A stretch of DNA of 5,265 nucleotides from an uncultured Eggerthellaceae bacterium (lineage in GTDB: Bacteria; Actinomycetota; Coriobacteriia; Coriobacteriales; Eggerthellaceae): positions 1 through 5,265 of the forward strand of contig CAMOUE010000153.1 of assembly GCA_946626265.1 (NCBI GenBank), given 5' to 3'. Within the stretch, counting starts at the first letter, position 1, and each line of letters opens with the position of its first letter. The notes beneath the pieces were generated by a model. It saw only the letters and a list, made by a program, of their open reading frames with translations. It made no database searches and was not told where the DNA came from. Below are positions 1 through 4,831 of the stretch, piece by piece. Made by a program: the position numbers and the translations under genes.

Positions 1-444
1 GAGATTCCGCAGAAGTGCACCGGCTGCGCTCACCTTCTCGACGGCGCCGATCCGATGATCAGCGTTCCGCGCTGCTTCGACAACTGCCCGACGGGCGCTA
101 TCCAGTACGGTGAAGAAGACGAGCTCGACCTCGAGGGCGCAGAGCTGCTGCACCCCGAGTACGGCACCAAGTCGCACGTGTGGTACAAGGGCCTGCCCAA
201 GAAGTTCGTGGCCGGCATCGTGTACGATCCCGTCGAGAAGGAGATTGTCGAAGGCGCCAAGTGCACTCTCGTAGGTCCGAGCGGGTCGTTCACAGCAATG
301 ACCGACGATATGGGCGATTTCTGGTTGCGCGATCTTCCCGAAGATGATTGGACGCTAACTATCGAGGGCCTTGGCCGCACGAAGGTCATCGAGGTTTCCA
401 CGAAGACCAAAGATGTCGGTCTTGGCGACATAGCGCTTGACTAA
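1..444 (+). CDS. Molybdopterin oxidoreductase iron-sulfur (electron-transfer) subunit with C-terminal Ig/transthyretin-like domain, 3' part
   Basis: The gene enters from the left edge; 147 codons are visible before a TAA. In these residues, C6-x2-C9 and C25-x3-C29-P form the CxxC...CxxxCP pattern of DmsB/PhsB-type ferredoxin subunits, which carry electrons through [4Fe-4S] clusters to or from a Mo/W-bisMGD catalytic subunit. From about residue 58 to the end there is no cysteine cluster. Instead the sequence has the alternating hydrophobic pattern of a carboxypeptidase-regulatory/Cna-B-like beta sandwich (G-IVYDP...VEGAKCTLVG...TDDMGDFWLRDLP...W-LTIEG). A ferredoxin followed by such a beta domain is the known architecture of the small subunit of pyrogallol-phloroglucinol transhydroxylase. 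That makes an aromatic hydroxyl-transfer or dehydroxylation enzyme a candidate, but the catalytic subunit is outside the window and the substrate is unknown. A strong hairpin terminator follows 7 bases after the stop codon. Confidence 0.85.
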   Translation, partial: EIPQKCTGCAHLLDGADPMISVPRCFDNCPTGAIQYGEEDELDLEGAELLHPEYGTKSHVWYKGLPKKFVAGIVYDPVEKEIVEGAKCTLVGPSGSFTAMTDDMGDFWLRDLPEDDWTLTIEGLGRTKVIEVSTKTKDVGLGDIALD

Positions 445-451
445 CGACATC

Positions 452-491
452 GTCCGCCCTCGGCGCCTAAAGACCCGGGGGCGGACTTTTT
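452..491 (+). terminator. Rho-independent terminator after the Fe-S subunit gene
   Basis: A perfect 8-bp stem pairs GTCCGCCC (452-459) with GGGCGGAC (479-486), followed at once by five T residues (487-491). The loop contains further G/C pairing potential. It lies between the Fe-S subunit stop codon and the next gene, whose start is only 27 bases after the T-run. There is little room for a separate promoter in that gap, so the hairpin may be a leaky terminator inside an operon. It could equally be a true operon end with a promoter overlapping it. Confidence 0.85.
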
Positions 492-518
492 GTCGATAAG
501 GCAAGAAAGGAAAGAGAC

Positions 519-878
519 ATGGTGAATGCGGGCCACAAGGTGCGTGTGCGCATGACCGCAACGATGGATGATGGAACCAATCTCGACATCGGATTTGGCG
601 ATGGGGGAGAAGCTGAAGTCACGCTGGGAGCCGGTGAGCTTTCGTCGTACGTCGAATCGCTCGTCATGCGAATGGATATCGGCGAGAGATGCTCGTGGAA
701 CACGCCTGCAGTTCGCGTGCTCGGCCCCAAGATGGTTGGCAGGGACGTGCGGTACGAGGTGGCGCTTCTCGCTGATTATGGGCGTGCAGTCTCGACTGTT
801 GCCGAAGAGCATGTACACCATGAGCATGGTTGCTCATGCGGCTGCGACAGGTTGCGCAGGTCGCTCGCAAGCGCATAA
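519..878 (+). CDS. Small FKBP-like protein with His/Cys-rich metal-binding tail
   Basis: The 119-residue protein follows the FKBP fold pattern: KVRVRMTATMDDGTNLD (about residues 7-23), then VTLGAGELSSYVESLVMRMDIGE (34-56, normally LGxGxxIxGWExxLxGMxxGE). Several residues that form the prolyl-isomerase pocket in FKBPs are not conserved: the tyrosine after the first strand is M12, and the Ile-x-Gly-Trp/Phe segment is L41-S-S-Y44. Isomerase activity is therefore doubtful. The tail has H98, H100, H101, H103, C105, C107 and C109, an arrangement suited to binding Ni, Zn, Cu or an Fe-S species and reminiscent of the metal-binding tail of SlyD. No signal peptide or membrane segment is visible, so it should be cytoplasmic. 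The start has a good Shine-Dalgarno, AAGGAAAG, at 507-514. It sits 34 bases before the SDR gene and is probably co-transcribed with it. A role as a maturation or metal-delivery chaperone for the upstream Mo/Fe-S enzyme is an inference from position and tail. Confidence 0.75.
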   Translation: MVNAGHKVRVRMTATMDDGTNLDIGFGDGGEAEVTLGAGELSSYVESLVMRMDIGERCSWNTPAVRVLGPKMVGRDVRYEVALLADYGRAVSTVAEEHVHHEHGCSCGCDRLRRSLASA

Positions 879-896
879 CGGCTCGTTTCTCATTTT

Positions 897-905
897 AGGA
901 AAGGA
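897..905 (+). promoter_or_regulatory. Ribosome binding site of the SDR gene
   Basis: AGGAAAGGA lies 7 bases before the ATG at 913. This fixes the SDR start there rather than at any of the in-frame upstream ATGs reaching back to 568, which would overlap the FKBP-like gene and add residues unlike any SDR. Confidence 0.8.
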
Positions 906-912
906 TTGTTCC

Positions 913-1689
913 ATGGCAAAGGATATCTTGGATCTTACCGGTAAAGTCGCGTTCATCACGGGCGCGAGCAGCCGAGGCATCGGCAGCGGTACCGCAAAAG
1001 TGCTCGCCGAGCACGGCGCGAAGGTGTTTCTGACTGCGCGGCGCGAAGAGCAGCTGAAAGAGCAGGTCGCCGCCATCGAGGCCGCCGGCGGCGAAGCGGG
1101 CTATGCCGTATGCGATGTTGCCGTCGCCGAGCAGGTTGAAGCCGCCGTTGCGGCGTGCGTCGAGAGGTTCGGGAGGCTCGACATCATGCTGCTTTCCGCT
1201 GGCATCTCGGGCGATTACACTGATGACATCGATTTCGACCTCGAGGACTGGCGCAACGTCCAGAGCATCAATCTCGACGGCGTGTACCATGCGATGATGT
1301 ACGGCTATCCGCACATGGCCGAACAGGGCGAGGGCGTTATCATCCCCGTGCTCTCGATGGCCGCTTTGAAGGTGTCGGGCGCTCTGCCCTACACGGCAAC
1401 CAAAGGCGCACTTTTGCGCATGGTGCCGTGGTGCGCTAAGAACATGGGCCCTCATGGCATTCGCGTGAACGGTATCGCTCCTGGCCTTATCGACACCGAC
1501 ATGACCAATCCTCCCGGATGGGATACCACCGAGATGCTTCACATTCCCGCTGCCCAGAAGGCGCCCTTGCGCCGCTGTGCGTCAATCGAGGATTGCGCCA
1601 ACGCGGTGCTGTTCCTGGCTTCCGATGCCGCGCGGTGCATCACCGGCCAGGTGATTGCAGTCGACGGCGGCGAGGCGATGATCGAATAG
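913..1689 (+). CDS. SDR family NAD(P)-dependent oxidoreductase (classical type)
   Basis: At 258 residues this is the usual length for a classical short-chain dehydrogenase/reductase. The Rossmann nucleotide loop is TGASSRGIG (16-24). The catalytic tetrad is complete: N120, S148, Y160 and K164 (YTATK). The PG motif after strand 6 is at 190-191, and the C-terminal ITGQVIAVDGG (243-253) is typical. R21 in the glycine loop and R43/R44 after the second strand favour NADPH over NADH. The usual NNAG motif is altered to LSAG (94-97). The enzyme should be a soluble cytoplasmic carbonyl or enone reductase, or an alcohol dehydrogenase. It lies between the FKBP-like gene (34 bases before) and the VOC gene (48 bases after), apparently in one operon. 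Because phloroglucinol reductase is also an SDR, and the upstream Fe-S subunit resembles that of a transhydroxylase, reduction of a polyhydroxy-aromatic or cyclic diketone is one candidate reaction. A hydroxysteroid or 3-oxoacyl substrate cannot be excluded. Confidence 0.93.
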   Translation: MAKDILDLTGKVAFITGASSRGIGSGTAKVLAEHGAKVFLTARREEQLKEQVAAIEAAGGEAGYAVCDVAVAEQVEAAVAACVERFGRLDIMLLSAGISGDYTDDIDFDLEDWRNVQSINLDGVYHAMMYGYPHMAEQGEGVIIPVLSMAALKVSGALPYTATKGALLRMVPWCAKNMGPHGIRVNGIAPGLIDTDMTNPPGWDTTEMLHIPAAQKAPLRRCASIEDCANAVLFLASDAARCITGQVIAVDGGEAMIE

Positions 1690-1723
1690 CGGCGCTTGCG
1701 TGTGTGATTGGCTGCATGACAAT

Positions 1724-1731
1724 GGAAGAGG
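1724..1731 (+). promoter_or_regulatory. Ribosome binding site of the VOC gene
   Basis: GGAAGAGG ends 6 bases before the ATG at 1738. This favours that start over the in-frame ATG three codons later (1747), which would have a 15-base spacing. Confidence 0.7.
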
Positions 1732-1737
1732 ATTGCG

Positions 1738-2184
1738 ATGGGAATAATGGGCGACATCAACCAGATTGGCATCATCACGCCGGACATCGAGCGTTCCATC
1801 GAGCATTTCAAGAAGATCGGCCTCGAAACGTGGTCGGAGATTTTCGAAAACACCCCCGACAAGTTCGAGGACATGGTTGCTGACGGCGAGCCGCGGGAAT
1901 ATGCGTCAAAGTGTGCGAGCAATTTCGACCTCAACATCGAAATCGAGCTCATAGAGCCTCTCGACGATAAGTCCGACTATGCCGTATTTCTCAAGAACAA
2001 CGGCGGCAAGGCGGGTGTGCATCACCTGCGCGTCGACTTCGATGACATGGACGATGTGCATGCGACGGGCAAGAAGCTGCTTCTCGCAGGGGTCCCAGCG
2101 GGCAGCGGCATGGCATATGAGTATTACGATTTTCGCGACGAACTCGGGTTGGTGCTCGAGTATTTCCCGGTCGATCGCGACTAA
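1738..2184 (+). CDS. VOC (glyoxalase/methylmalonyl-CoA epimerase-like) superfamily protein
   Basis: The 148-residue protein contains the two beta-alpha-beta-beta-beta modules of the vicinal-oxygen-chelate fold. The first begins INQIGIITPDIERSIEHF (7-24); the second begins GVHHLRVDFDD (93-103) and ends GLVLEYFP (137-144). Candidate metal ligands at the standard positions are Q9, E70, H95 or H96, and E141. This Q/E/H/E set matches the ligand set of human glyoxalase I, and the length is close to methylmalonyl-CoA epimerase. VOC enzymes use a divalent metal to stabilise enolate or oxyanion intermediates (isomerases, epimerases, lyases, dioxygenases). In an anaerobe, an isomerase, epimerase or lyase is more likely than an oxygenase. 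It is the last gene of the FKBP-SDR-VOC set, so it may act on the SDR's substrate or product. There is no signal peptide. The exact reaction is unknown. Confidence 0.88.
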   Translation: MGIMGDINQIGIITPDIERSIEHFKKIGLETWSEIFENTPDKFEDMVADGEPREYASKCASNFDLNIEIELIEPLDDKSDYAVFLKNNGGKAGVHHLRVDFDDMDDVHATGKKLLLAGVPAGSGMAYEYYDFRDELGLVLEYFPVDRD

Positions 2185-2187
2185 CAA

Positions 2188-2296
2188 GCTCGACTGCTCG
2201 CCTCACCCGTCGGCGGCGAAGTTCATCCATGACATGGCCATGGAAGCTGGCAAGGACTGGGATGGCGAAACGGATTTGATTCGTCCGATGGGATAA
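2188..2296 (+). other. Possible coding remnant after the VOC gene
   Basis: In the frame ending with the TAA at 2294-2296, the tract after the VOC stop reads as protein-like sequence (SAAKFIHDMAMEAG followed by KDWDGETDLIRPMG) with codons typical of the window. No Shine-Dalgarno precedes the in-frame ATGs at 2236 and 2242, and the open frame upstream is only a shadow of the VOC gene. It could be the decayed 3' end of a lost gene, a very small protein, or chance. I do not recognise the family. Confidence 0.25.
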
Positions 2297-2323
2297 TGCG
2301 GTTTGTCGGAGGCGAATCGGATT

Positions 2324-2377
2324 AAACACGGTGCCACCGAAGCGCGTCGTCGGATGCCGCGCTTCGGCGCCGTGTTT
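2324..2377. terminator. Bidirectional intrinsic terminator between convergent genes
   Basis: A long, slightly imperfect inverted repeat pairs 2324-2346 (starting AAACACGGTGCC, ending CGAAGCGCG) with 2358-2377 (CGCGCTTCGG then CGCCGTGTTT), with an 11-base loop. The arms pair at about 10 bp on the loop side and about 9-10 bp at the base, separated by a small bulge. Each arm ends in TGTTT on its own strand, so it can end transcripts from the VOC operon and from the FdhD-like gene on the opposite strand. The minus-strand stop codon (2377-2379) touches the outer edge of the stem. Confidence 0.8.
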
Positions 2378-2997
2378 CACATTCGCCCGGGTTCGCTCAC
2401 CACGTCGAAGCTGCTCGACGATGCGCGGCAGATGAGGGTGAGGTCGTATGTGCGGGCCATCTCGATGGTCTTGTCGGTCGCGACGGCCTTGCTCACCAAA
2501 AGGGGGAGGCCTGCACGCACGGCTTTCACGGCCATGTCGGTCGGCACGCGGCCGCTCGTGAACATGAGGCTATGCTTGAGGTCGACGCCGTCCAAGAGCG
2601 CGCATCCGATTGCCTTGTCGAAGGCGTTGTGGCGCCCGATGTCCTCGCAGAGGTAGAGGACTCCCGACTTGTCGGCCAGATAAGCGCTGTGAGAACCCCA
2701 AGTGCGGCCTGCGAGCTCGACGTCGACGCGAAGCGGATCGTCATGCAAGGTTATCGTTTCTATCTCATCCAGGTTTCGCACGAGTCCCTCAGTGAATAGC
2801 CTGCCACAGGCCAACTCTGCCAGATGGCTTGCCGAACAGCAGATCCGCATGGTCGGTATGCCGTTCACCGTGACCATGAGCGTGCTTTCCCGTTGGACGA
2901 GCTTCGAGACCGTCGTGATTCTGCCCGAGCGGAGGTGGCGTTCCATTCCGAGCGCGATCGGCTCGTCGGTCGCCTCTGTTTTTCCTACTAGATTCAT
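2377..2997 (-). CDS. fdhD: FdhD-like protein (formate dehydrogenase accessory/sulfur-carrier family), short variant without CxxC motif
   Basis: FdhD moves sulfur from cysteine desulfurase to the bis-MGD molybdenum cofactor of formate dehydrogenases and relatives. With the start at 2997 the protein has 206 residues; the family is usually about 260-280. Recognisable segments are LMVTVNGIP (40-48), ELACGRLFTEGLV (61-73), the signature EDIGRHNAFDKAIG (118-131), FTSGRVPTDMAVKAVRAGLPLL (146-167), and the end DLTLICR (185-191). The block that normally lies between the SEG-type helix and the GRHN motif is much shorter here. It lacks the conserved CGxCG that carries the persulfide; other cysteines (C53, C54, C64, C117) remain. 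It may be a divergent cofactor-insertion protein or one no longer active in sulfur transfer. ATGs at 3096 and 2946 are alternatives; 2997 fits the domain start and the promoter described separately. It is convergent with the Mo-enzyme operon. Confidence 0.85.
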   Translation of the reverse strand: MNLVGKTEATDEPIALGMERHLRSGRITTVSKLVQRESTLMVTVNGIPTMRICCSASHLAELACGRLFTEGLVRNLDEIETITLHDDPLRVDVELAGRTWGSHSAYLADKSGVLYLCEDIGRHNAFDKAIGCALLDGVDLKHSLMFTSGRVPTDMAVKAVRAGLPLLVSKAVATDKTIEMARTYDLTLICRASSSSFDVVSEPGRM

Positions 2998-3005
2998 AGG
3001 CGTAC

Positions 3006-3035
3006 ATAGTACGATTATCAGGACGGAATCGTCAA
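3006..3035 (-). promoter_or_regulatory. Putative sigma-70-type promoter of the FdhD-like gene, possibly leaderless
   Basis: On the minus strand TTGACG (-35, 3035-3030) and TACTAT (-10, 3011-3006) are separated by 18 bases. The ATG at 2997 starts 8 bases past the -10 box, so transcription would begin at or beside the start codon. No Shine-Dalgarno is visible before that ATG, which agrees with a leaderless message. The box lies at the very 3' end of the ubiB remnant. Confidence 0.45.
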
Positions 3036-3717
3036 ATGCCGACGAGGCCTGTTGCTCGCGAACGGATGCCGCTGCCGTTCGGGCGGGTATGACCACTTCA
3101 AGTACGGGTGTATTATCACGACGATGTAGATCGCCAAGGCGATGCCTGCGGCGAGCCCGAATGTGCCGATGGCCGACACGCCGGCTATCCGCAAGGCGGA
3201 CGACGAGGTATCGATGACGCAGGAGCCGATAATGAGCCCCATGGCGACAAGGGCGACTGCCACGAGTCCGCCGGCGGCGCGCACGTCGCGCGAGAGCTCT
3301 TCGCTGCCCGACAACTCCATGCCTATGCGCACTTGGCCCTTCTGCACCATGTCAAGCGTTTCGACCGTCTTGGAGGGCAATGCCGTCATGGCCTCTGCGC
3401 TGTCGATGCCCTGGCTTGCCATGCGTCGGAGCTTCTTCTCGATGCGGCTCGGGTCGAACGAATCGCGGAGATGCTCCGACAGCACTTCCATGATGTTGAG
3501 CTTGGGCGAAATCAGGTGAATCGTCCCTTCGAGCGTCACGAGGCCGCGTCCGAGGCTCACGAGGAACGGGTCGATGTCGAAGCCGGAGTCGCGGAGGGCA
3601 CTTCGGCGAGGCGTTCCATGATGGCCAGGTCGTTCGTAACCGTTTCGACGATGCCGGGTCGTTGGACCTTGACCGCCACGAGGGTGCCGTCGGGCAGCGT
3701 GGCGCGAGAAGCCCCGA
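3018..3717 (-). pseudogene. Decayed ubiB/aarF (ABC1 kinase-like) gene with 5' truncation and internal deletion
   Basis: Two pieces of one UbiB/AarF-family protein are seen in different frames. The upstream piece (about 3717-3605) reads GASRATLPDGTLVAVKVQRPG then IVETVTNDLAIMERLAE, including the nucleotide-binding lysine of the VAVKVQRPG motif. The frame then shifts near 3597-3608, and the second piece starts LRDSGFDIDPFLVSLGRGLVTLEG and runs to a TGA at 3018. It covers the family's C-terminal region, including two hydrophobic helices (LVAVALVAMGLIIGSCVI; GLAAGIALAIYIVVII) that anchor these proteins in the membrane. Intact members are about 500-560 residues. Everything before the glycine/alanine loop, and the kinase core between IMERLAE and GRGLVTLEG (with its catalytic and metal-binding residues), is missing. 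The 543-base second piece could still be translated from a GTG at 3560, but no function is likely. It ends 20 bases before the FdhD-like gene on the same strand. Confidence 0.85.
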
Positions 3718-3778
3718 AAGCGCTGGTTCGGTTAAGATGGAGCAGGTTCAAGTGGAGAAAGGGCATGGAAACGGACTG

Positions 3779-4735
3779 ATGTCTGACGGGCGGTCTGGCG
3801 GGACGGTCGAAACGAATCGAGGTGGGCAAGCTGGACATGCCGGCTTGAGTCCAGATGAGCGCCGCGGGGTGCTGTCGGGCCTGTTCTGCTACGTGTTCTG
3901 GGGCTTGTGCCCCATCTACTGGAAACTGCTCTCCGAAGTCGACTCGTTCGAGATCATCGCCCATCGCATCATCTGGTGCTTCGTCATGGTGCTCGCCGTG
4001 TGCGTTATCGGCAGACGGGGCCTGGAGGCGCTCATGCGGCAGCCCCGCGCGTGGTCCTATCTGGTGCCATGCGCGATTATCATCACGCTGAACTGGTCTA
4101 TCTACATTGTTGCGGTCAATGACGGCAACATTGTCGAGACGGCGATCGGCTATTACATCAACCCCATCGTCTCGATCGTGCTGGGCATCGTGTTTTTCAG
4201 GGAGCGCCTCACGCGCCTTCAAGCCATAGCGGTGGCCCTTTGCACGTTCGGGGTCGTGTTCTTCACTGTGAACTACGGTCGGTTTCCCTGGATCGCCGTG
4301 TCGCTCGCGGTTTCATTTGGCGTGTACGGCGCGCTCAAGAAGAAGGCGGGCTATCCCGCGGTTGAGGCGCTCGCGATCGAGAACACTGTCATGGTCGTGC
4401 CGGCTATCGCGTTCGCCGTCGCGCTTGCGCACCTCACGGGTTCGCATGCGTTTCTCGGCGACATTGCGACAGCGCACGGGTGGCTCGTGACCGCGCTGCT
4501 CGTGCTTGCCGGTCCCGTGACGGCGGTGCCGCTCATCTTGTTCGCGAACGCCGCGAACAAGATTCCGCTGTCGCTTTTGGGGTTCATCCAGTACGTGAGT
4601 CCCACCATCGCGCTCGTCACCGGCGTGTTCCTGTTCGGCGAGCCGTTCACGTCCGCGCACGCCGTGTGCTTGGGCAGCATCTGGTGCGGTCTGGCGCTCG
4701 TGAGCTTCGAGACCGTGCGCGCCTCCCGCGGATAA
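3779..4735 (+). CDS. rarD: RarD-type EamA/DMT family transporter
   Basis: The protein (318 residues from this start; E. coli RarD has 296) is an inner-membrane permease of the drug/metabolite transporter superfamily with about ten hydrophobic helices. The RarD pattern is clear: GVLSGLFCYVFWGLCPIYWK (30-49), then EIIAHRIIWCF, NWSIYIVAVNDGNIVETAIGYYINP, and VVFFTVNYGRFPWIAVSLAVSFGVYGALKK in two EamA repeats, ending PLSLLGFIQYVSPTIALV and a final helix. RarD is named from chloramphenicol sensitivity; its natural substrate is not settled. The start is uncertain. ATG 3779 has only a weak GGAAACGG upstream, and ATG 3737 is an in-frame alternative giving 14 more hydrophilic residues. About 25 residues before the first helix lack similarity to the family, which suggests the 5' end was reshaped by the rearrangement that truncated the divergent ubiB remnant next to it. 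Confidence 0.9.
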   Translation: MSDGRSGGTVETNRGGQAGHAGLSPDERRGVLSGLFCYVFWGLCPIYWKLLSEVDSFEIIAHRIIWCFVMVLAVCVIGRRGLEALMRQPRAWSYLVPCAIIITLNWSIYIVAVNDGNIVETAIGYYINPIVSIVLGIVFFRERLTRLQAIAVALCTFGVVFFTVNYGRFPWIAVSLAVSFGVYGALKKKAGYPAVEALAIENTVMVVPAIAFAVALAHLTGSHAFLGDIATAHGWLVTALLVLAGPVTAVPLILFANAANKIPLSLLGFIQYVSPTIALVTGVFLFGEPFTSAHAVCLGSIWCGLALVSFETVRASRG

Positions 4736-4792
4736 GCTGGATGCAAGACCCTCAATCTTGAGTATCTCGGCAGTCGGTCGCAACGGGGCATC

Positions 4793-4801
4793 TGCTATCC
4801 T
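4793..4801 (+). promoter_or_regulatory. Possible extended -10 promoter before the ABC transporter gene
   Basis: TGCTATCCT contains the TGn extension followed by a TATCCT hexamer (4 of 6 to consensus), about 30 bases before the ATG at 4832. I see no convincing -35 at the matching distance. It would give a short leader carrying the ribosome binding site. Confidence 0.3.
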
Positions 4802-4815
4802 ATCGACTGGAAAAC

Positions 4816-4822
4816 AGGAGGG
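4816..4822 (+). promoter_or_regulatory. Ribosome binding site of the ABC transporter gene
   Basis: AGGAGGG, a near-perfect Shine-Dalgarno, lies 9 bases before the ATG at 4832 and decides this start. Confidence 0.85.
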
Positions 4823-4831
4823 AAGTACGTT

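Noticed and set aside
568..912. Upstream in-frame extension of the SDR gene by 115 codons
   Set aside because: It overlaps the FKBP-like gene in another frame and has no SDR similarity, and a good ribosome binding site precedes the ATG at 913.
895..1542. 215-codon open frame antisense to the SDR gene
   Set aside because: It is a shadow of a GC-rich coding strand, with His/Arg-rich low-information composition and no recognisable domain.
2998..3096. Longer N-terminus for the FdhD-like protein starting at 3096
   Set aside because: The extra 33 residues overlap the end of the ubiB remnant in another frame and lack FdhD similarity.
3108..3779. 223-codon plus-strand open frame across the ubiB remnant
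   Set aside because: It is antisense to clear UbiB similarity, has no family pattern and ends inside the rarD start region.
3557..4222. 221-codon minus-strand open frame antisense to rarD
   Set aside because: Only its last about 40 codons carry real (UbiB remnant) similarity; the rest is the complement of rarD.
4744..4764. Small inverted repeat after rarD as a terminator
   Set aside because: The stem is only about five base pairs and no T-run follows; no convincing rarD terminator is visible.
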